Shown in pieces: positions 56,035-64,000 of a stretch of 64,000 bases of DNA. Under the pieces are notes generated by a model. That model did not search any database. It was not told where the DNA came from and saw nothing but the letters and a program-made list of their open reading frames with translations. The stretch comes from Atkinsonella hypoxylon (taxonomy: Eukaryota > Ascomycota > Sordariomycetes > Hypocreales > Clavicipitaceae), in contig JFHB01000133.1 of assembly GCA_000729835.1 (NCBI GenBank), positions 1 through 64,000 of the forward strand, given 5' to 3'. A program made the translations under genes and the position numbers. Positions within the stretch are counted from its first letter, which is position 1. Each line of letters begins with the position of its first letter.

Positions 56035-56805
56035 TTACCGCTTCGCCGCCTGCCTCATTTGACTCCTTTCCTGCACAACAGCTGACACCGCTGTCCCCAG
56101 CTCTGTATTCAAGCTGGCGAACCCCTCCACAACTCCATCGCGATCACCTTTGCTCATCTCCTGACTCATCTTAAACTTGCCCTCCAGCTTGGTAATTTCA
56201 ATCTCTATACCAATAATGTTCTTCTTCAGAATATCAGTATACCCCTTCGGCGCGTCCGTCACGCTCCACTGTTCAGGCCGTCCATTCTTCCCCGTATAAT
56301 CCATAATGGACGTCTCAGCATGATTCGTCAAATCGGTGATCTGACGGCCGAGAAACTCGGATGTCTCGTCCGACTTGGAGTCATAGTAGATCTTGGCTCT
56401 ACCGTACACCTGGGCCGCAGCGTAGTTCCAGGTGGGCACGACTTTTCCCGTGGAGGGCTTGGTTTCCGTGTAGAACTTGGGCGTGACGTAGTGTGCCGGT
56501 GCGGCTGTGAAGAGAACCATGACTTCTTGTGGGAGGACGTTGTCCGTGTTGTCGCCGCGGGAAGTGACTGATTCAATCATAGTTTTGCAGTGGGGGTTTT
56601 GACGGGCGAGATGGCCTCGAAGAACACCCAGTTCGGATTCGCTCGACTCATCCTTGATGTCGAGGATCCATGGGAGATGAGTTGCCTGGATGAGAGGATG
56701 GGTGTCCGAGGGGATGGCGGTTGTGAGGACACCGAGCGGGTACGTGCGGATGAGGTCTCTGAGGATGGGGAGTCTTGATTCAACGTGGTCTGCTCGTAGA
56801 TACAT
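56035..56805 (-). CDS. PaiB-like FMN-binding split-barrel protein
   Basis: A single exon of 256 residues. MYLRADHVESRLPILRDLIRTYPLGVLTT and LIQATHLPWILD match the start of the FMN-binding negative transcriptional regulator (PaiB) family. VLFTAAPAHYVTPKFYTE and VPTWNYAAAQVYGRA are the flavin-site segments; WSVTDAPKGYTDILKKNIIGIEIEI is the C-terminal family motif. In Bacillus PaiB affects sporulation and protease genes; fungal homologues are common but uncharacterised and likely bind FMN or haem-like cofactors with no DNA-binding role. The lack of introns and a bacterial-type family suggest an old transfer into fungi, though base composition here does not stand out. Family call firm, function unknown. 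Confidence 0.85.
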   Translation of the reverse strand: MYLRADHVESRLPILRDLIRTYPLGVLTTAIPSDTHPLIQATHLPWILDIKDESSESELGVLRGHLARQNPHCKTMIESVTSRGDNTDNVLPQEVMVLFTAAPAHYVTPKFYTETKPSTGKVVPTWNYAAAQVYGRAKIYYDSKSDETSEFLGRQITDLTNHAETSIMDYTGKNGRPEQWSVTDAPKGYTDILKKNIIGIEIEITKLEGKFKMSQEMSKGDRDGVVEGFASLNTELGTAVSAVVQERSQMRQAAKR

Positions 56806-57794
56806 CTTGACGAGCTATTCGTACTCTGTTTGTCACGACGGGCTTAGGCAGGGAAGCGTCGGTGTGAGGTTAGGTCACGGTTCGGATGAACCTTCGGATG
56901 AGAGGATTTATGGCCGCGTGATATTTCGGTGGCACTTTGAAAACTGCTAAAGCTGTTCGTTCTTGGCGAAATCGAAAGACCGAGGTCAGAAGCCTTGGCA
57001 TGATTTGGTGTGACGGCCGCATTAGCAGTTAGCAGATAGATGCTTTGGTCTCCATGGCTAGTTTCGTTGCACAGGGAATCATGGTCAAAATACAAGACGG
57101 GCCTGAATAAGGTACTATGTGATGTATGACTGCATGACTCTGGACTTTGCGGTCAAGCTTGGGTTTTGGTTTGTGTGGGAACTTGCATAGAATACTAGTT
57201 AGGTAGAATTCCAGATGTCAGATGTCAGATGTTAGATGTTTGATGTTAGACACCACGAACAACGGGGCCTATCAGGGTGGGACTGGGACAGGATAATTGG
57301 CACCTAGGGACTGTTTTATTTGAGACCAACCCACAGCTAGAAAGGTGGGGCCACATCGGACGACTGGCTCACAGCAACTCTTGCAGAGCACGCAGGCTGC
57401 ACCCAGACGGAGCTGCCCCGCTAAACTTCCGCGCGTGGCCAAATCGGCTTAAAAACCTTGACCAAACTGCCGTCATCACTTTACTCGTCTGGGAGTCGTC
57501 GACCGACTTTCCAGGTACATGCACATCCAAAGACTCTTCAGACGGGAACCTGGATTTCGCCAATTTTCTTTTTACTCCATTCATGCGCTGACTGTAAAGC
57601 CACCAGACTGTCTCTCGAGCTTTGCTATGCCGCGCCGTCTCGTCACCCATTCATAGCCCATCCCCATCCCGGCCGTGCGACGAAAAGCTGAGCAAGCAAC
57701 CCCCAGCCACGGGCGGTAAAGTTGCCTCCAATTCAATCGCGACAATTACATTTCGGCTTCCCTTTGAGGAAACCAGCTGCTGTCCTTCTTCGCC
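56806..57794. other. divergent intergenic region
   Basis: Gap between the PaiB-like and DUF155 genes. It contains four tandem CAGATGT/TAGATGT-type units at about 57212-57247. No gene seen. Confidence 0.55.
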
Positions 57795-59487
57795 ATGGAG
57801 CCTCCAGTCATCGGCGAAAACACGCCTTTGCTCCCCTCAAGCCCCAATGCCGCCGAGTCCCGGCCGCGAACAACAAGAACCGTCACTTTCAGTGCCGACC
57901 CCGTCACAAGGACATTCGAGCCCGAGTCCTCCCCGTCACGAAGTAGCCATGCTTCCAATGCCGGCCTACCAGCCGGTGCGAACCGGATCGACCCCCCCGT
58001 GCTTACAGCATTGAACAACAAGCTCAAAAGACGAAATAGCCACAGCAACGTGCCATCCCTCATCCAGCCCCATCTGGGACCCAAGATCGGACCGCAGCGG
58101 AGCACGAAAAAGACGGAAAAGCTCAAGTTGCTGCCTAACCCGGACATCGAGGATGGCGAGGACGAAGAAAGCGGCCGGGACGTCTATTCGCAGTACACCA
58201 GGATCAAGGATCCGACCGCGCGGAGGGATGCTGCCCGGCTGGGCAAGGGAGATCGCGATCGCTTGCCGCGAGTGACGGCCTACTGCACCGCAGACAAGTA
58301 TCAGATGGATTCGCTGATGCGCTTCCTCAAGGGGCGGGGCAAGACGCGCGGGGCGAACCCCAAGATGATTGACGAGTGCATCTACACGCCGTATTCATAC
58401 ATCAAGCCGAGCAGGATACAGCATGACCCCGTGAGGAAGTACGAGCGCCGCCACTCCACCGGCAGTGAGACGATGGACGAGGAAGCCCGTCGCCACCAGA
58501 TCCTGTCGCTGGAAAACGAGCAGCGCGATTCGGAATATGGGGATGGGTTTCCCGCGGGCGACGGGGCCAACGCGCTTCATTTGGGCACCGAGGACCTCTT
58601 GGGACCCAGCGTCACGGTGGACGCACCGGCAGCAGAGAACGTGTTGGACTTTGACACCCAGGTTCATACGCCAGAAGTCTTTCTCTTCGACTACGGCGTC
58701 GTAGTCATATGGGGTATGACGGAATCGCAAGAGGCCAAGTTCCTCAAGGAGATTGCCAAGTTTGAGCTGGAGAAGCTGGCGCCGGACGACGTAGAGAGGG
58801 AGCTCTTCAATTTCTACTACACGCGCGAATACCAAGCTCGTATCTACAACGACTTCATCACCCTGCGCGACAAAAACAACTACATGATCAAGCTCGCCAT
58901 ATCCCACGCCCTAGCGCAGAGCGTCAAGGTATCTCCATCTCCCCTTCCCCCCTCCACCCACATCTTCCGTTCAGACCATTCCTATACTCACCCCCAGCAA
59001 CCAGACCTCCCTGTACGAAGAACTCATCGCCACAACCGTCGACACCTGCAAAGACATCCCCGCCCACATCGCCCTCACGGGCAAAATCAACCTGCCTCGG
59101 AAGCAAATCAACATGCAAATAGGCGACCTCTTCATCCTCCGCATAGCCATCCACCTCAACGGCTCCGTCCTCGACACCCCCGAGCTCTTCTGGGTTGAGC
59201 CCCAGCTCGAACCGGTCTACCAGGCCGTCCGGAGCTATCTGGAGATGGACCAGCGCGTAGGCCTCCTGAACGACCGGCTTGCCGTCATTGCAGATTTACT
59301 AGCTGTGCTGAAAGACCAGTTGAGTCATGGCCATGGCGAGAAGCTCGAATGGATCGGTACGTCTCAACGCACTTCTTTATCCTAGCCGATGTGATAATAA
59401 CATGTTTTAGTCATTGTGCTGATTGCCATGGAGATTGTCGTCGCGTGTATCAATATTGCGGTAGATCTATGGGCCGGCGAGATATGA
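57795..59487 (+). CDS. Rmd1/Rmd8-type DUF155 membrane protein
   Basis: Three exons (57795-58928, 59005-59356, 59411-59487) give 520 residues. A ~150-residue low-complexity N-terminus (starting MEPPVIGENTPLLPSSP) precedes LPRVTAYCTADKYQMDSLMRFL. DUF155 follows (VFLFDYGVVVIWGMTESQE, FYYTREYQARIYNDFITL, KLAISHALAQSVKTSLYEE, LPRKQINMQIGDLF). One C-terminal transmembrane helix (VIVLIAMEIVVACINIAVDLW) spans the last intron junction. Yeast relatives Rmd1 and Rmd8 were found through a requirement for meiotic division; the mitochondrial relative is RMND1/Mrx10. The absence of a presequence and the dileucine-like NTPLLP motif suggest an endomembrane or vacuolar member here (inference). Biochemical role unknown. 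Confidence 0.87.
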
Positions 59488-59860
59488 GGCTGTGCGTGAT
59501 TTGAAGGGGGAAGGGGGGCATTCTTGCGCCTTTTTTCCTTTTTACCTTTTTCCTTCTTTTTTTTTTTGGTAATTATATCTGGTGGCTTAGCGGCTTAAAA
59601 TTGGCATCTGGGCGTTATGGGTTGGTTTGGGGAAAATATGGACATTGTGGGACATCTACGAGTATGTATAGAACTATATCTACGTGGATAGCATAAATTG
59701 TCAGCATGAGGTTTTCCGTTGGGTGCAGAGTGAAACGCCTCGCTCATCATAGGTTGCGGGAACTATTGACCACGACACAAAGTATTTAAAACAACTGACT
59801 ACTTGCATTACTAACTTTTGCCCTCGTGTCTTTGTGATACATGTGCTGCTCAATAGAATC
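59488..59860. other. intergenic, convergent 3' ends
   Basis: Short spacer between the DUF155 and HMG-box genes, with a T-rich tract at about 59528-59568 suited to 3' end formation. Confidence 0.6.
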
Positions 59861-60871
59861 CTAGTCATCCCCGTCCTTATCCATCTGCGTCTCTCCATCA
59901 TGATCTTGATCACCGTCCTCGGTATCATAATTCGTCATCTCAACGTCGTCATCTTGCGTCTCCGTCTTGTCACCCTTGCCCTCCTTCTCGGGTGTGTCAT
60001 CGTCGGCAGCTTCCTTGTCCCTCTCTTTATCCTCGTCCTTTCTGGCGAGCTCCTCGAACTTGACTTGGAATTCCTCCCTTTCGACCGCGGGGAGGTCCTC
60101 CCAGGCGTGGGCTAATTCCTCGTCGACGTCGGCATCGCCGTCTTCGTCCTTGGCCTTGTCCTCGAGAGCGGCCCGTGCTTCTGCGCAGTATAACTCGAAG
60201 GCGCTTCTAGGCCTCTTGGAGGAGTTTCTAACGCCGTTGGTCGGGGTCCCGTTAAGGGGCTCGCCTTTAGCTTGAGATTCTGACGGCGATGCAGGTCCTT
60301 TGAAGGAGTTGCTGGGCGTGATTTTAGAGTCGAGGTCTAGAATGGCTGACTTTCTGTGTCCTCGTTTGATGCGCAGGGGCTTGTCCTTGGGCTGCGAGCA
60401 TGGTTAGTAGACCATGCTTGGTGAAGATGCAGGGTAACGGCCAGCATTTGCGCAGATTCGGAAGTGCTTCCTGCGAATCTGGTGTGATGAGGCTTCTCGT
60501 TGCTGAGGCAGTGCAATGAATGTAATGTGATGTGGTGCTAGAGCCTGTCCTGTCACTGAGGCGCGTCGTGTGCTTACCGTTGGTGGTGGGCTCGGGCTGC
60601 CCTCGGAATCCTCGACATTAGTACTCGTTCGCTTGGAGAGCTGCTCTAGCAGGAAGGCCCTCTCTATTCTGAGCTTCTCGACCTGTCGCTTGATTCTGGC
60701 GAGGCGCAACCTAGCGGCGTCATTGGCGTCCTCGACCTCGTTCGTCCGGTTCTTCAGTTGCACGCATTTGCGACGATATGCCTCTTCGACGGAAGGGGGG
60801 AGCGACGGGGGAACAGCTGGAGCAGGAGTCGCAGTAGCGTCAATGTCAGAGAACTTTCGTTTAGGAGGCAT
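59861..60871 (-). CDS. HMG-box protein, Nhp10-like (INO80-type)
   Basis: Two exons (60871-60578, 60391-59861) give 274 residues. The N-terminus MPPKRKFSDID leads to a coiled coil at about 28-80 (EEAYRRKCVQLKNRTNEVED, ARIKRQVEKLRIERAFLLEQL). A short basic linker and low-complexity stretch precede an HMG box at about 158-213: RPRSAFELYCAEAR and AWEDLPAVEREEFQVKFEEL. The C-terminus is a long Asp/Glu tail (about 215-274). Coiled coil plus one HMG box plus acidic tail is the layout of fungal Nhp10-like subunits of the INO80 remodelling complex, which sense linker DNA. The intron uses a CTAACCATG branch region before GCAG. An alternative is another single-HMG nuclear protein; the INO80 link is inferred from layout. 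Confidence 0.78.
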
Positions 60872-61433
60872 GGCTGGAATTGGCCCAAGGCGCAGACGAA
60901 GCCGATTTTGCTAGATGGACGGGGACGGGATGGAAGTTTGCGCGCAGGACCGTACGATTCGTGGTTGCAGGACGTGACGGCGCAGGACAATGAATGGGGA
61001 AGCGAAACGTAAAAGTGAGAAGAAAGCTGGGAAGCTGTCGCGCAGGCACAGGCAATGCGCGACACCGAAAGCTATGGGAGGGAGGTATGCAGGCTGGGAA
61101 AAGCTGGGCCAGAGCAAAGACAGACAAGACAAACAAGACAGGTGCAAGTCAGGCACGCAAGGGAGACTGGGAGGGGGGTGCTTACAAGATGGCGGCGCCA
61201 TTTTGAACGATGGCACGGGCTGTCGAGTTGACGAGAAGGGTCCAGTCCAGTCCAGTCCTATTGTTGCGGTTTATAGCTTTGAGCAGTTGTGGCTTGGGAG
61301 GGAGAGAGGGGGGGAAGGGGGGGGGAGGGGGGGGGAGAGGATTGCTGGCGAGGGAGCAATCGATTGAGGTGCAAGTATCGAGAGGGTGTCGAATTGAGGA
61401 ACTTGGGGATGGGGCAGGCTCATGTACGTATAG

Positions 61434-61458
61434 TATCGTATCGTATCGTATCGTATAG
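61434..61458. repeat. (TCGTA)n pentanucleotide repeat
   Basis: About five units of ATCGT/TCGTA in the HMG-box / CCT-theta intergenic region. Confidence 0.9.
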
Positions 61459-61581
61459 TATAAATGACTTGGCCGATTTTCCAGGACGGATGCTAGATAG
61501 GATCAATGACAATGACGGCCTCGGTCGGGAAGAGGGAGCGAGCGGAAGACGGTCGTGGGAGGCGTAGAAGGGTGGAAAGTA

Positions 61582-61616
61582 AGAAGACGAAGACGAAGAC
61601 GAAGACGAAGACGAAG
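61582..61616. repeat. (GAAGAC)n hexanucleotide repeat
   Basis: About six GAAGAC units, purine-rich on the plus strand. Intergenic. Confidence 0.9.
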
Positions 61617-62067
61617 AGGGAAGAGGGAGGAAGCGGCAGATGGGCACCTTGACCGATCTCGTGGTGTCTGGTCCGGTGCTTCTTTGTCTGGTCCTTAATA
61701 ATTGAGGCGTCTGGTACTCCCTATCCCCTCCATGCCCCTAATAATAATCACCGGCAGGCATCATGATTCACAAGATTGAACAGTGCAAGCTGCTTACGGC
61801 ACTCGGCAAGGCTAGCATAATGTTTTCCTTGTCAAGTACTCTGTACCCACGTCCTCACCAAGCATAGCAGAAACAAACAGCTGAGGTAGACAGTACTCCT
61901 GCTGTACCTGGGTAGCTGGCAGGTACCAGGTACCTAAGGTAGTATTCAATGGTAGCCCAGCGTGATTGGTTCCCAGCTCCCAAGGCTGCCCTGCCCATAC
62001 AGCCACAACAGATACGAGCAGCCAAATCTCAACCCTCCGACTCTGACCTCCATCACCACATCCAACC

Positions 62068-62097
62068 CCCATCGCCATCGCCATCGCCATCGCCATT
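62068..62097. repeat. (CATCGC)n hexanucleotide repeat
   Basis: About five CATCGC units, 70-95 bp upstream of the CCT-theta start codon, probably within its 5' leader. Confidence 0.85.
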
Positions 62098-62163
62098 CCC
62101 ATCCCCATCGCGTGCCCGGACGTGAGTCTCTGCAGCCTTGCCCAGTCTCACAGTCCCGCCGCA

Positions 62164-64000
62164 ATGTCTCTCAGCATCCCCAATGCCCCTCATGCAGGCC
62201 TCTTCAAGCAAGGTTACAACAAGTAAGGTTTTTGTCTCCAAACAACCGCCCCCCCCCACCCCCCCCCGGGTTCCCCTTCATGTGTGCGTGCGAGTCTGCC
62301 CCTCCTTGTCCATCATTCAGCCCAGCCCGCCTTTGAAATATACCCTTAGAACAAGGAGGATACCCAGATTTGACGCCCCGCTCCCCGAATCAAGAAGGAC
62401 AAGAATCTCTAGCAACTCGGAATCTCCATCTTGCTAATCTCTGTGCCTCTTCTCGTCTTTCTCTTCCACACAGCTACGACTCCGAAGATGGCGCCGTGCT
62501 GCGCAATATCGATGCCTGCCGGGCGATTGCCTCGACCCTCCAGACCTCTCTTGGTCCCTATGGCCGAAACAAGGTTGTCATCAACCACCTGCAGAAGATG
62601 ATCTTGACCTCCGACGCTGCCACCATCCTCCGCGAGCTCGACGTCGTTCACCCGGCCGCCAAGCTGCTCGTCATGGCCAGTCAACAGCAGGAAGCAGAGA
62701 TGGGCGATGCTACCAATCTCGTTATTGTCCTAGCGGGCGAGCTGCTCCGCAAGGCCGAGGACCTCCTGCGCATGGGACTCAAGGCCTCTGATATTGCCAT
62801 CGGCTACGAAAAGGCACAGATGTTTGCGCTTGAGATGCTGGAGAAACTCGCTGTCGATAAGGTCGACGACATTCGTGACCAGGAGGAGCTGAGCAAGGCC
62901 ATCCGAACTGTAATTGCGAGCAAGCAGAACGGAAACGAGGATTTCCTCGCCGATCTCGTCGCCGAGGCCGTCTTAGCTGTCCTGCCCAAGACCCCTTCCA
63001 ACTTCAACGTCGACAACATCCGCGTCGTAAAGATCATGGGTGGTAGTCTGGAGCAGAGCCGCGTCGTCAAGGGTATGGTTTTCCCCAAGGAGCCTGATGG
63101 TTCCGTCAAGAAGGCCCGTCGCGCCAAGGTCGGTGTCTTCACCTGCCCCATCGACAACAGCCAGACGGAAACCAAGGGCACTGTCTTGCTGCACAATGCC
63201 AAGGAGATGATGGACTTTAGCAAGGGCGAGGAAGCTCAGCTTGAGACCACCATCAAGGAATTGCATGACTCTGGCCTGCGAGTCGTCGTCTGCGGTGACA
63301 AAGTCGGCGATCTCGCCATGCACTATCTCAACCGCTACGGCATCCTGTGTATCAGGATTCTCAGCAAGTTCGAGCTGCGCCGCGTGTGCCGAGTCGTGGG
63401 AGCCACCCCGCTTGCCAGACTCGGTGCTCCCATGCCAGATGAGATGGGCAATATCGATGTTGTTGAGACTCTCGAGATCGGAGGTGACCGTGTCACCGTA
63501 TTTAGACAAGAGGACGAGGTCACTCGAACAGCAACTCTCGTCCTTCGCGGAGCCACTCAGAACCACCTGGACGATGTCGAGCGCGCCGTAGACGACGGTG
63601 TTAATGTCGTCAAGGCAATCACCCGGGACCCTCGTCTCGTTCCCGGCGCCGGTGCCACCGAGATCCAGCTGAGCGCCAGGATACAAGCCCACGGCGAGAA
63701 GACAACCGGGCTCAGCCAGTATGCCATCAAGAAGTACGGCGAGGCCTTCGAGGTCATTCCCCGAATCTTGGCCGAAAGCTGCGGCCTCGACGCCACGGAG
63801 ACCATAAGCAGATTATACGCTGCCCACCACAAGAACGAGGACGGCGATACAGGCGTTGACGTCGAAGTAAGTACAACTGTCCTCCCGCCCTCCTTCCCGA
63901 ACCCATCCTCATTTATCGCCATGTACGTGATATTGCGTAACCCATCTACCAGTTCTAACGCATCTTCCCCCTCCAAACAGAACTCCAACAACACCGGCAC
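62164..64000 (+). CDS. CCT8: chaperonin CCT/TRiC subunit theta (3' end outside window)
   Basis: Exon 1 (62164-62222) encodes MSLSIPNAPHAGLFKQGYN; exon 2 (62474-63866) continues YDSEDGAVLRNIDACRAIA; a third exon starts at 63981 and runs off the edge. About 490 of an expected ~550 residues are present. Group II chaperonin marks: SLGPYGRNKVVIN, TSDAATILREL, the nucleotide loop EMGDATNLV and the apical-domain segments KVGVFTCPID and RVVVCGDKVGDL, then LVPGAGATEIQLS. Theta-specific wording (NAPHAGLFKQG, HPAAKLLVMASQQQE) distinguishes it from other subunits. CCT folds actin, tubulin and WD-repeat proteins in the cytosol. GDATN replaces the GDGT/N common in CCTs. Intron 1 contains two near-pure C runs (62249-62268). 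Assignment certain; the end is partial. Confidence 0.95.

Larger units (their letters stand above)
60872..62163. other. divergent intergenic region with many short repeats
   Basis: Gap between the HMG-box and CCT-theta genes. It contains G-rich sequence at 61297-61338, (TCGTA)n at 61434-61458, (GAAGAC)n at 61582-61616, a GGTACCAGGTACCTAAGG element at about 61921-61938 and (CATCGC)n at about 62068-62097. No gene seen. Confidence 0.6.

Overview
The window is nuclear DNA of a filamentous ascomycete. The evidence is compact genes with short introns (about 60-190 bp, GTANGT donors, CTAAC-type branch sites), intergenic gaps rich in microsatellites and homopolymers, and gene families with clear Pezizomycotina relatives. 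The residue patterns suggest Sordariomycetes, probably Hypocreales; this placement is inference from protein character and not a search result. No rRNA, tRNA, intact transposon or CRISPR array was seen.

Layout, left to right. A 3.9 kb gene-free stretch leads to an Ecl1-type lifespan regulator (3879-4874, +). A Drs2-type P4-ATPase flippase follows (10317-6055, -), divergent from a CRIPT-like zinc protein (11669-12387, +). Next are an epoxide hydrolase (-) and a head-to-head pair of splicing proteins: a pinin/SDK/MemA-domain protein (-) and the SF3b subunit PHF5A/Rds3 (+). A tail-anchored, probably Pex26-like, protein (-) and a haspin kinase (-) follow. A decayed copy of a fungal repeat-gene family lies at about 22.4-23.1 kb.

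From 23.3 kb to 36 kb there are CCDC47 (DUF1682, +), a four-exon UPF0045/Ecm15 protein (-), a secreted PLC-like phosphodiesterase (-), the Hsp90 co-chaperone Cdc37 (-) and the 1892-residue ATPase Mot1 (-). A 5 kb gene-poor gap separates Mot1 from the cohesin subunit Smc3 (40962-44793, +). Then come mitochondrial ribosomal protein mL46 (-), a RING-PHD protein of the PHRF1/Asr1 type (-), a 2.9 kb gap, cytosolic ribosomal protein eL43 (-), a saccharopine-dehydrogenase-like oxidoreductase (+), an FMN-binding PaiB-like protein (-), an Rmd1/Rmd8-type DUF155 protein (+), an HMG-box Nhp10-like protein (-), and the 5' part of chaperonin subunit CCT-theta (+), which runs off the right edge.

The content is mainly conserved housekeeping: membrane asymmetry, splicing, chromatin and cohesion, translation, and chaperones. 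There is no biosynthetic cluster. The less ordinary signals are two short sequence motifs scattered through the intergenic gaps (ACCTAGGTA and TACGGAGTA), repeated poly-T/poly-G junctions, a second possible terminal exon in the eL43 gene, a stop-free 60 bp intron in mL46, and the relic gene. All exon models were built by eye from splice consensus, reading-frame continuity and family similarity.
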